Positions 40,619 to 47,642 of a stretch of DNA of 50,956 nucleotides are shown piece by piece. Position 1 is the first letter of the stretch. Each line of letters begins with the position of its first letter. The stretch covers positions 1-50,956 of the forward strand of contig JARSSP010000069.1 in assembly GCA_029624675.1 (NCBI GenBank). Reading direction: 5' to 3'. The notes beneath the pieces are model-generated. The model saw only the letters and a program-made list of their open reading frames with translations. It was not told the origin of the DNA and did not search any database. The stretch comes from Candidatus Contendibacter sp. GTDB lineage: Bacteria > Pseudomonadota > Gammaproteobacteria > Competibacterales > Competibacteraceae. A program made the position numbers and the translations under genes.

Positions 40619-42622
40619 ATGAAGTTCTGGAAGCGCCGGCGTTCCCCTCATGCCCCGCCTTCTCCCAAACGACCCGAAGAACCGTTGACCCGTGCGGCGT
40701 TGACCTGGCTGCTGGCCGCGCTGGCGTTGGGGGTCGCGCCCCAAGCCACCGAATTGTCGGTCTGGTTGAGCGTCCTGTTCGCTGCGCTGGTGGGTTGGCG
40801 TGGCTTGATCGTGCTCCGGAGCTGGGCATTGCCGCCGCGCTGGCTGTTGTTGCTGGTGGCCGTGCTGGCCGGGGCCGGGGTGATCGTCGACCACCGGACC
40901 CTGTTTGGCCGCGACGCCGGGGTGGCGCTGTTGACCGCGATGACCGCCTGCAAGCTGCTGGAATCGCGGGGATTGCGCGACGGCGTGGTGCTGGTGTTCC
41001 TGGGCTATCTGCTGGTGATGAGCAACCTGCTCTACAGCCAGGACATTCCGCAGATAGCCTACCTGCTGGCGGCGATCCTCGTCATGTTGACCGCCCAGGT
41101 GTTGATCCATCGCCAGCACGCCGGCCTGACCGCGCTCGCCCCGCTGCGGCTGACGGGGCGGATGGTGTTGCTGGCGGTTCCGGTGATGCTGATCCTGTTC
41201 GTGCTGTTTCCGCGCATTCCCGGCCCGCTGTGGGGCTTGCCCAAGGACGCCTACAAGGGCCGCACTGGATTGTCCGAACAGATGGCGCCGGGCAGCGTCA
41301 GCGAATTGAGCCAGTCCGGCGAGGTGGCGTTCCGGGTCCGGTTCGCCGGCGCCATTCCGCCGCCGAACCAGCGCTATTGGCGCGGGCTGGTGTTGTGGCA
41401 TTTCGATGGCCGGCGCTGGACCCGCCCCGAGGAACCGCCCCTCAATACCCCCACGCCCTTTACCCCGGAAGGCGCGGCGGTGGACTACGCGGTCGTGCTG
41501 GAGCCGAGCAACCGGAGCTGGCTGTTCGCGCTGGACCTGCCCGCTCGCCTGCCGCCGCACGCCAGGATGACGGCTTCGTTTCAATTGCTGCGCGATCAGC
41601 CGGTCAACGAGGTGTACCGCTACGAAATGCGGTCGTATCCGGCGTATCGAACCGGGGAATTGACGGCGATGGAGCGCAGCCGCGGCTTGCAATTGCCGCC
41701 GCGCGGCAACCCGCGCGCTCGGGCGCTGGTGGCGGACTGGCGCCAGCGCGACCCCCGGCCCGAGGCGCTGGTGCAATCCGCCCTGACTCTGTTTCGGGAA
41801 CAGCCGTTCTATTACACCCTGACGCCGCCACTGTTGAGCGGCGAGATCGTGGATGACTTTCTGTTTCGTACCCAGCGGGGTTTTTGCGAACATTACGCCG
41901 GCGCCTTCGTGTTCCTGATGCGGGCGGGCGGCGTGCCGGCGCGGGTGGTGCTGGGTTATCAGGGCGGGGAGATGAACACCCTGGGCGGCTATCTGATGGT
42001 CCGCCAATCCGACGCGCACGCCTGGGCCGAGGTCTGGCTGGAAGGGCGCGGCTGGGTACGAGTGGACCCGACCGGCGCGGTGGCCCCGAACCGGGTCCAG
42101 CAGGGACTTTACGCCGCCTTGTCCGATGCGGGCCTCCTGCCGTTTCTGGCGCGGCGCGGCGGCGACAGCGAATGGCTGCGCCAATTGGTGCTGGGTTGGG
42201 ATATTCTGAACAACTCCTGGAACGAATGGGTGCTGGCCTATGGTCCCGACCGCCAGAAGGAATTTCTGTCGGGACTGGGCTTCGGGCCGGCGGACTGGGC
42301 CGGGATGACGGTGGCGATGCTGATCGCGCTAAGTGGGTTCGGCGTGCTGTATGCGGGCTGGCGCTGGCGGAGTCGCCTGGCCCGCGATCCGGTGGCGCGC
42401 GCCTGGCAACGGTGCTGCGCCCGACTGGCTCGACGCGGGCTGAAGCGCGGCGCGGCCGAGGGACCGCTGGATTTCGCCGGGCGGGTGGCCGCTGGCCGAC
42501 CGGAGCTGGCGACGGCGGTTTGGGAGATCGCGCGCCTGTACGCGGCGCTGCGCTATGGTCCGGTCGCGCCGCCCGAGCAAGTGCGCCAGTTGCGGCGGTT
42601 GGCGCGACGGTTTCGGGCTTGA
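40619..42622 (+). CDS. tgpA: DUF3488/transglutaminase-like membrane protein, TgpA type
   Basis: A 667-residue inner-membrane protein. Six or more N-terminal helices (to about 200) precede a large periplasmic part with a transglutaminase-like triad: Cys423 in RGFCEHYAGAFVFLMR, His467 in SDAHAWAEVWLEG and Asp483 in VRVDPTG. One helix (about 560-580) and a cytoplasmic DUF4129-like tail follow. P. aeruginosa TgpA of this type is needed for viability. It normally follows moxR and DUF58; here 3.4 kb of other DNA lies between. The ATG at 40619 is preferred to an upstream in-frame start because the charged MKFWKRRRSP N-terminus and GGGAG fit it. Confidence 0.9.
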   Translation: MKFWKRRRSPHAPPSPKRPEEPLTRAALTWLLAALALGVAPQATELSVWLSVLFAALVGWRGLIVLRSWALPPRWLLLLVAVLAGAGVIVDHRTLFGRDAGVALLTAMTACKLLESRGLRDGVVLVFLGYLLVMSNLLYSQDIPQIAYLLAAILVMLTAQVLIHRQHAGLTALAPLRLTGRMVLLAVPVMLILFVLFPRIPGPLWGLPKDAYKGRTGLSEQMAPGSVSELSQSGEVAFRVRFAGAIPPPNQRYWRGLVLWHFDGRRWTRPEEPPLNTPTPFTPEGAAVDYAVVLEPSNRSWLFALDLPARLPPHARMTASFQLLRDQPVNEVYRYEMRSYPAYRTGELTAMERSRGLQLPPRGNPRARALVADWRQRDPRPEALVQSALTLFREQPFYYTLTPPLLSGEIVDDFLFRTQRGFCEHYAGAFVFLMRAGGVPARVVLGYQGGEMNTLGGYLMVRQSDAHAWAEVWLEGRGWVRVDPTGAVAPNRVQQGLYAALSDAGLLPFLARRGGDSEWLRQLVLGWDILNNSWNEWVLAYGPDRQKEFLSGLGFGPADWAGMTVAMLIALSGFGVLYAGWRWRSRLARDPVARAWQRCCARLARRGLKRGAAEGPLDFAGRVAAGRPELATAVWEIARLYAALRYGPVAPPEQVRQLRRLARRFRA

Positions 42623-42700
42623 ATCCACCCATCGCCCAAGCCGAGCGAAGTTTACTCAAGGGCGGTGCGAAAACGCCGCTGGAATCGCAGGGAACCACTC

Positions 42701-43189
42701 ATGACCAAACGATATTTTTTAGCACTGAGCGGCACGATAACCGTTTTTATTTTATTGGGTATTTTGGGAAACAAATATTATCTCGATTTGAATCATTGGC
42801 TGCATCGTGGTGGATCAGCCCACCCCGTCGTTTTGAACGCCGATCCCGCCTGTAATCCCGTGGGCGGGCTTTGCACGGCCAGTGGTGGGGCGTTGACCGT
42901 AACGATGGGACTGGGAGACAGCGTGCAACCCCTGGTCGCGTTTCCCGTGCAGGTCAGGCTAAGTGGAGAGGAAGCAACCAGGATCAAAAAAATCACCGTC
43001 AACTTTACCATGTCCGACATGAATATGGGATTTAACCAGTTTGTTCTCACCCAAGGGCAAGATAAAGCGTGGCGGGGGCAGGCGATCTTGCCGATGTGTT
43101 CGATGGGGCGCCGGGAATGGCGGGTGACAGTCGAGATGGCGAGCGATGTTCTTTATCTGGCGGAATTCAATTTGCTGATTGGTTCCTGA
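42701..43189 (+). CDS. Membrane-anchored periplasmic protein, YtkA/FixH-like, near SCO
   Basis: A 162-residue protein with one N-terminal helix (FLALSGTITVFILLGILG) and a periplasmic beta domain. The segment TMSDMNMGFNQFVL, with closely spaced Met, and LPMCSMGRREWRVTVEM recall YtkA/FixH-like domains and suggest copper handling. Cys residues lie in ADPACNPVGGLCTASG. It converges on the SCO gene, with 39 AT-rich bases between. A part in cytochrome oxidase assembly is inferred from the neighbours. Confidence 0.65.
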   Translation: MTKRYFLALSGTITVFILLGILGNKYYLDLNHWLHRGGSAHPVVLNADPACNPVGGLCTASGGALTVTMGLGDSVQPLVAFPVQVRLSGEEATRIKKITVNFTMSDMNMGFNQFVLTQGQDKAWRGQAILPMCSMGRREWRVTVEMASDVLYLAEFNLLIGS

Positions 43190-43228
43190 CTGATCATGAG
43201 TCAATTTATTATCATATTTAACAGATAG

Positions 43229-43873
43229 TTAATTATTTTTTGGTCGATAGTGTCCGCGAACTTTCCGAAAGTCGGACACCATGGTTTCCGGCTGGTGAGG
43301 AGGCGTGAAGATGGCGTGCAGACGGGCATCGGGATCGATCACGATCACCGTGGACGAGTGATCGATGCTGTAGTTGGCTTTATTTTCCGAATCGGGTGCG
43401 CGCATGTAAATGACGCCGAACTGCCGCGCCAGCTTGTTTAATTCCTCCGGCGTGCCGGTGGCGCCCGTAAATTTTGGATTGAAATAGCGGGTATATTCTC
43501 CAAGCCGCTGCGGGGTATCGCGTTCGGGGTCCACCGAAATCAGCAGGTAGGCGGTATCCCCATCCAAATTATTCTGTGCGAGTTGTCGCTGTACCTTGGC
43601 GAGTTCGACCAGTGTCAGAGGACATACGTCCGGACAATAGGTATAGCCGAAGTACAGAAAAGTCCACTTCCCTAAAAACCGGTCGCGGTGGAAAGGCTGG
43701 CCGGTTTGGTCGCTCAAGGTAAAGTCTTCGATGGCTTTGGGTTCGGGAAAGAGAATACCGGAGATGGCCGGCGGCTCGACCGAGGGACGGACCAGTGTTT
43801 GGCCCAGCCAGAGACCCAAGCCCAGGGCCAACGCACCGGCCAGGATCAGGATGATCAGTTTTCCGCGCGTCAT
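43229..43873 (-). CDS. SCO1/SenC family copper chaperone
   Basis: A 214-residue thioredoxin-fold protein with an N-terminal membrane anchor (LIILILAGALALGLGLWLG). The copper ligands are Cys80 and Cys84 (TYCPDVCPLTL) and His172 (SIDHSSTV). SCO proteins deliver copper to the CuA site of cytochrome oxidase. In Rhodobacter the homologue lies with the RegB/RegA genes, and a RegB/RegA pair is also close by here. It lies 65 bases after the PCuAC gene on the same strand, so the two are probably co-transcribed. Confidence 0.93.
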   Translation of the reverse strand: MTRGKLIILILAGALALGLGLWLGQTLVRPSVEPPAISGILFPEPKAIEDFTLSDQTGQPFHRDRFLGKWTFLYFGYTYCPDVCPLTLVELAKVQRQLAQNNLDGDTAYLLISVDPERDTPQRLGEYTRYFNPKFTGATGTPEELNKLARQFGVIYMRAPDSENKANYSIDHSSTVIVIDPDARLHAIFTPPHQPETMVSDFRKVRGHYRPKNN

Positions 43874-43938
43874 GGGGCGGTCCTCTGGTCGAAGAGGCTG
43901 GAACCAGCGTTTCCAACCTCGGTTACTGAAAATTTACG

Positions 43939-44430
43939 TCATTGCGCCTTGTGAACCTGGTGACCCGAGTGCTCGGAGCCGCCTCCTAACTCCATTTTAC
44001 GCACCTTTACTTCCACGGGCATCTCGCCAGCCTTCTCGAAGCGCAGGCGCAGGGGAAAGGTCTGGCCCGCCACCAGAGGCTTTTTAAGTCCAATCAACAT
44101 GATGTGCAGACCACCGGGCCTGAGCACGGCGGGTTCGCCGGGATTGACCTCGATGGCTTTGATCGGGCGCATTTTCATCACCCCGTCCTCCATCAGGTGG
44201 GTGTGCAGCTCGACGGTGGCCGAAACTTCGCCGGACGCGCCGACCAGGCGATCCGCTTCCTTGCCGGTGTTGACGAGAGTCATGTAGGCGGCGCCGTTGG
44301 TGACGGTGGGCGGGCTTTCGCGCGCCCAGGGTTCCTCGACCTTGATCGTGGTGGTATCGGCGGCGAAAACGGGAGCGCTCAGGGCGAGCAACAGGCTCAG
44401 CGTGGGCAGCTTGATAAGCTTGATGTTCAT
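43939..44430 (-). CDS. Periplasmic copper chaperone PCu(A)C
   Basis: A 163-residue protein with a signal peptide (LPTLSLLLALSAPVFA). The cupredoxin-like domain begins VEEPWARESPP. Copper ligands appear as His/Met in LHTHLMEDGVMKMRP and GGLHIMLIGL, the H-M...H-x-M pattern of the family, and the tail has further His (SGHQVHKAQ). It works with SCO to load CuA. The start at 44430 is the one that begins the signal peptide. Two palindromic sites resembling RegA targets lie upstream. Confidence 0.92.
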   Translation of the reverse strand: MNIKLIKLPTLSLLLALSAPVFAADTTTIKVEEPWARESPPTVTNGAAYMTLVNTGKEADRLVGASGEVSATVELHTHLMEDGVMKMRPIKAIEVNPGEPAVLRPGGLHIMLIGLKKPLVAGQTFPLRLRFEKAGEMPVEVKVRKMELGGGSEHSGHQVHKAQ

Positions 44431-44604
44431 GGATCGGGAAATCTCCAAAGGCTGGGGTGGTGGCCCAATCGGGCGACTCATATCTTGATCGTAACGGATG
44501 AAGCTGGGAAGTGTCGGTTGCTGGCTGGGAAGCAAAAGGATGCGGCGAAGCAAATGGCGCTTCGGATTATCCAGCCAGCGTGACTTGCTGAAAACGGAGG
44601 GGGG

Positions 44605-44621
44605 TGCGACAAATTGCCGCA
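44605..44621. promoter_or_regulatory. RegA/PrrA/RoxR-like palindrome, copy A
   Basis: TGCGACAAATTGCCGCA, extended by GGG and CCC on the two sides into a nearly perfect 23-bp palindrome. It lies about 175 bp upstream of the PCuAC start. GCGAC and GCCGC half-sites fit the GCGNC...GNCGC type reported for RegA homologues. Confidence 0.55.
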
Positions 44622-44861
44622 CCCGACGGAATCGGGCCAATCGTTACAATGAAACTGGCATCCGTCGGGTGGGGGGTGGCTAGCCGATGACCGAATTTGG
44701 GATCGGCGCGTTGGGGAGGATGGTCATCGTTGGTTGGCGCCCTCGGCGGCGGTTGGCGCGCGTTGTCCAGACCCACGCCAGAATTCGCTCGACCCAAAGC
44801 CAGCGTGCCGTGTCGCCCCAGGCTGGACGCCAATGCTAAGGGTTAAGGGGGCGGGTGGGAA

Positions 44862-44878
44862 TGCGACAAATTGCCGCG
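44862..44878. promoter_or_regulatory. RegA/PrrA/RoxR-like palindrome, copy B
   Basis: TGCGACAAATTGCCGCG matches copy A in 16 of 17 bases. It lies just beyond the stop of the CBS gene and about 430 bp upstream of the PCuAC gene. Confidence 0.5.
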
Positions 44879-44895
44879 TCTCCGGGTGAGAAGAC

Positions 44896-45495
44896 CTACA
44901 GGAGGGCGCCGGCTTTTTCCAGGTCGCCGTAAGTGGTCGGTTGGCGCGAGGGGTCGATGTTCAGCCCGAGTCGCAGGCCGATTTGCGATAGCGAGAAAAG
45001 GCCGCGCACCGCCGGTCGGCCGGTCTCGGGATCGGTATCCACCACCAGGGCGTGCTGGCGGTCGACTTGCCGCAAGGTGGCGATGATGTCCCCGACCTGG
45101 GCCCGCCGCACGTCTTCCATCAACAGCGTTTCCAGCTTCGGCCGGAGCGTCATGATGTCGGCGACTCGCAGATCTTCCCAGGCCCCGCCCGCCTTGGCCA
45201 GAATGCGACCGGGCTTGACGCCGTCGATGTCCCGACTGGTGAGCAGGCCGACGATGTGGCCATCGGAGTCGCAGACCAGCAGGATACGAATTCCACGCTT
45301 GATCATGAGTTCCAGACTCTTGTCGAGCGGGGTCGTCGGTTCGGTGGTGAACGCGGTGACCTGGCTCAGATCCGTCATGACGGACAGGGCGGGATCGGCG
45401 GGGGTGACGCGCCAGGGGAGTGGTTGTTGGGGACGAAAATACCGGGCGCCGCTTTCCAGTCGATGCAGGGGGAGCGGTTGGTAAGTGGGATTCAT
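44896..45495 (-). CDS. CBS-domain protein
   Basis: A 199-residue soluble protein with two CBS motifs: about 45-105 (TTPLDKSLELMIKRGIRILL, GLLTSRDI) and about 118-185 (VGDIIATLRQVDRQHALVVD, GLFSLSQIG). CBS pairs bind adenine nucleotides and sense energy state. Nothing else is fused, so it may act on a partner. It is divergent from regB, with a RegA-like site in the shared gap, and is therefore probably part of the redox regulon. GGAG nine bases upstream supports the start. Confidence 0.85.
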   Translation of the reverse strand: MNPTYQPLPLHRLESGARYFRPQQPLPWRVTPADPALSVMTDLSQVTAFTTEPTTPLDKSLELMIKRGIRILLVCDSDGHIVGLLTSRDIDGVKPGRILAKAGGAWEDLRVADIMTLRPKLETLLMEDVRRAQVGDIIATLRQVDRQHALVVDTDPETGRPAVRGLFSLSQIGLRLGLNIDPSRQPTTYGDLEKAGALL

Positions 45496-45587
45496 CGGGG
45501 CGATCTCCAGAAAATGACGCTGACGGCGACCGCGGCCGCATCGTTGAGAGATCGCCGAATCCTACGAGATCGTCGATACGGGAGGAA

Positions 45588-45604
45588 TGCGGCATATTGC
45601 CACA
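45588..45604. promoter_or_regulatory. RegA/PrrA/RoxR-like palindrome, copy C, between the CBS gene and regB
   Basis: TGCGGCATATTGCCACA is a 7-3-7 palindrome with one mismatch and fits the same pattern as copies A and B. It lies in the 185-base gap between two divergent genes, where it could serve autoregulation of regB-regA and control of the CBS gene. Confidence 0.6.
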
Positions 45605-45680
45605 CCGATCCAGCGGGCGAGAGTCGCTAAACTATTGTCGTCGCGCCCGAAGCGGCGGTGACCGAATCGGAGTTTGCCGG

Positions 45681-46916
45681 ATGGATGACTTGCGACGTTT
45701 GTTGCTACTCCGCTTGCTGGTGGTGTCGGGGCCGTGCGTGATGCTGCTTTGGCTGCGCTTTGGCTTGACCCCCCCGCAGCCGCTGCCGCTGTGGGCGGTC
45801 ACCACGTTCCTGGGACTGATGGCGCTGGCGTTCGCCGCTTTGCGCCTGCGGGTGCGGTGGGCAGCCCCAGTGGTGGCTTGGGAGATGTTCGCGTATTTAC
45901 ATCTCGACGTGCTGGCTCTGACCGTACTGCTGTTCTTCAGTGGTGGCGCCAGCAATCCCTTCGTTTCGCTGCTGCTCCTGCCCCTGATCATCACCGCCGC
46001 GTTGCTGCCGGCTGGCTGCGTCTGGGCGATGGCGGGAGTGACGGTGGCGGTTTACACGGGGCTGATGTTCCATTACCTGCCGCTGCCGGGGATGCTCAGT
46101 GGCCACGGCCCCGGTTTTCACGCCCATCTGTGGGGCATGTGGCTGGTGTTCGTCATCAGCGCTCTGCTGATCGCCGGTTTCGTGGCGCGGTTGGCGGCGG
46201 CATTGCGCCAACGGGACCGGCAGGTCGCGCAATTGCGCGAGAAAGCGTTGCGTGACGAGCAGATCCTGGCTTTGGGCATGTTCGCGGCCGGCGCGGCCCA
46301 CGAACTGGGAACCCCGCTGTCGACCATTGCCGTGCTGGCCCGGGAACTGGAACGCGAGCACGGCGCGGATCCGCTGCTGTGCGCCGATCTGCGCACCCTG
46401 CGCCAGCAGGTGGAAACGTGCAAATCCATCCTCGGCGATTTGCTCCGCGGCGCCGATCTGGCGGCCGACCGCGAGGCGGCGCAGTCGCTGGACGTGGTGT
46501 TGGAACGCACGCGCAGTCGCTGGCAACTGCTCCGTCCCTGGGTGCCGCTGCGGGTCAACTGCGCGGGACCGTTGCCGCCGCCGGCCGTGACGGCGCCGCA
46601 GACCATCGGCCAGACCTTGATCAGCCTGCTCAACAACGCGGCCGATGTCTGTCCCGATGGCGTGGACCTGGTGGGTCGCTGGGACGCGCGCCGGGTGGTC
46701 ATCGAGATTCGCGATCGGGGACCGGGCTTGTCGGCGGAGGTGGCGGAACGCGCTGGCGAAGCCTTCTTTTCCACCAAGAGCGGCGGCACCGGCATCGGGC
46801 TGCTGCTGGCCAACGCCGCGCTGGAGCGGTTGGGGGGACAGGTCAGCCTCTCGCACGATCCCCAGGGAGGGACCTGCACGCGCATCGATTTGCCGGCGCG
46901 GGCCGAAGTCGCATGA
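45681..46916 (+). CDS. regB: Redox-sensing histidine kinase, RegB/PrrB/RoxS family
   Basis: A 411-residue kinase with six membrane helices in the first ~175 residues. The ubiquinone-binding motif GGASNPF lies at 88-94, as in RegB. Phospho-acceptor His207 is in AAGAAHELGTPLST. Cys247 in QQVETCKSILGDLL matches the redox Cys of RegB. The ATPase domain has SLLNNAADVCP, DRGPGLS and GGTGIGLLLANAAL. It controls respiration, carbon and redox genes with RegA according to quinone state. The stop overlaps the regA start (ATGA). GGAG eight bases before 45681 supports this start. Confidence 0.93.
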   Translation: MDDLRRLLLLRLLVVSGPCVMLLWLRFGLTPPQPLPLWAVTTFLGLMALAFAALRLRVRWAAPVVAWEMFAYLHLDVLALTVLLFFSGGASNPFVSLLLLPLIITAALLPAGCVWAMAGVTVAVYTGLMFHYLPLPGMLSGHGPGFHAHLWGMWLVFVISALLIAGFVARLAAALRQRDRQVAQLREKALRDEQILALGMFAAGAAHELGTPLSTIAVLARELEREHGADPLLCADLRTLRQQVETCKSILGDLLRGADLAADREAAQSLDVVLERTRSRWQLLRPWVPLRVNCAGPLPPPAVTAPQTIGQTLISLLNNAADVCPDGVDLVGRWDARRVVIEIRDRGPGLSAEVAERAGEAFFSTKSGGTGIGLLLANAALERLGGQVSLSHDPQGGTCTRIDLPARAEVA

Positions 46917-47458
46917 TGGATTCGGCCGAGCGCTCCAGCTTGTTGCTGGTGGATGACGACGGGACGTTTTGCCGGGTGCTGGGGCTCGCTTTGAACCGAC
47001 GCGGTTTCGCCGTGGTCACTGCGCATGGCAGCGCGGAGGCTTTGGAGCGCGCGCGAGTCGAGCCACCGGAATACGCCGTGGTGGATCTCAATCTGGCCGG
47101 CGATTCGGGACTGAGTCTGATTCCGGACCTGTTGGCGCTCGATCCCGCCACCCGCATCGTGGTCCTGACCGGCTACGCCAGCATCGCCACGGCGGTGGAA
47201 GCCATCAAGCTGGGCGCGGTGAATTATCTGGCCAAGCCGGCCGACGCTGACCAGGTGCTGGCGGCTTTCGCCGCCAGTGGGGGAGATTCCGGCGTGCCGG
47301 TCAGCGCCCGCCCCCTGAGCGTAAATCGCCTGGAATGGGAGCATATTCAGCGGGTGTTGCGCGACAACGACGGCAACATTTCCGCCACCGCGCGGCAGTT
47401 GGGCATGCATCGCCGCACCTTGCAGCGCAAGTTGGCCAAGCGGCCGGTTCGATCCTGA
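46913..47458 (+). CDS. regA: Response regulator, RegA/PrrA/RoxR family
   Basis: A 181-residue two-domain regulator. The receiver has VVDLNLAGDSGLSLIP with phospho-acceptor Asp58 and VLTGYASIATAVEAIKLGA. The Fis-type helix-turn-helix at the C-terminus, NISATARQLGMHRRTLQRK, is nearly invariant in this family. It is coupled to regB by a four-base overlap. Three palindromes in the neighbouring intergenic regions are likely binding sites. A second ATG one codon on is possible. Confidence 0.95.
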   Translation: MMDSAERSSLLLVDDDGTFCRVLGLALNRRGFAVVTAHGSAEALERARVEPPEYAVVDLNLAGDSGLSLIPDLLALDPATRIVVLTGYASIATAVEAIKLGAVNYLAKPADADQVLAAFAASGGDSGVPVSARPLSVNRLEWEHIQRVLRDNDGNISATARQLGMHRRTLQRKLAKRPVRS

Positions 47459-47642
47459 CGTTCCTCCCTTCGCCCGCGACGTTCATGACTCGAAACCGGC
47501 ACCAAACCTCGCGCGACAATTCGGCGCGTTGGGGGGTGGAAACGGCGGACGATGTGGGGAATGATGTTCGGATCGTTCCGAACCAACCGGCACGCTGATC
47601 CTCCAAGCCGTTTTCGACTCCCTCATCGGAAAGGTTGCCCGC

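Larger units (their letters stand above)
44431..44895. other. 465-bp gene-free stretch upstream of the PCuAC gene
   Basis: No supported gene on either strand. It contains two RegA-like palindromes (44605-44621 and 44862-44878), listed separately. The long leader and paired sites suggest a regulatory region or an unseen small RNA; nothing else was recognised. Confidence 0.5.

Noticed and set aside
40224..40622. Small protein containing WVERSETHQ
   Set aside because: It is a translation of the palindromic repeat, not a gene.
43190..43228. TGACTGATCATGAGTCA as a bidirectional terminator or operator
   Set aside because: Arms are only five bases and the T-rich tract is not adjacent; the gap is merely AT-rich.
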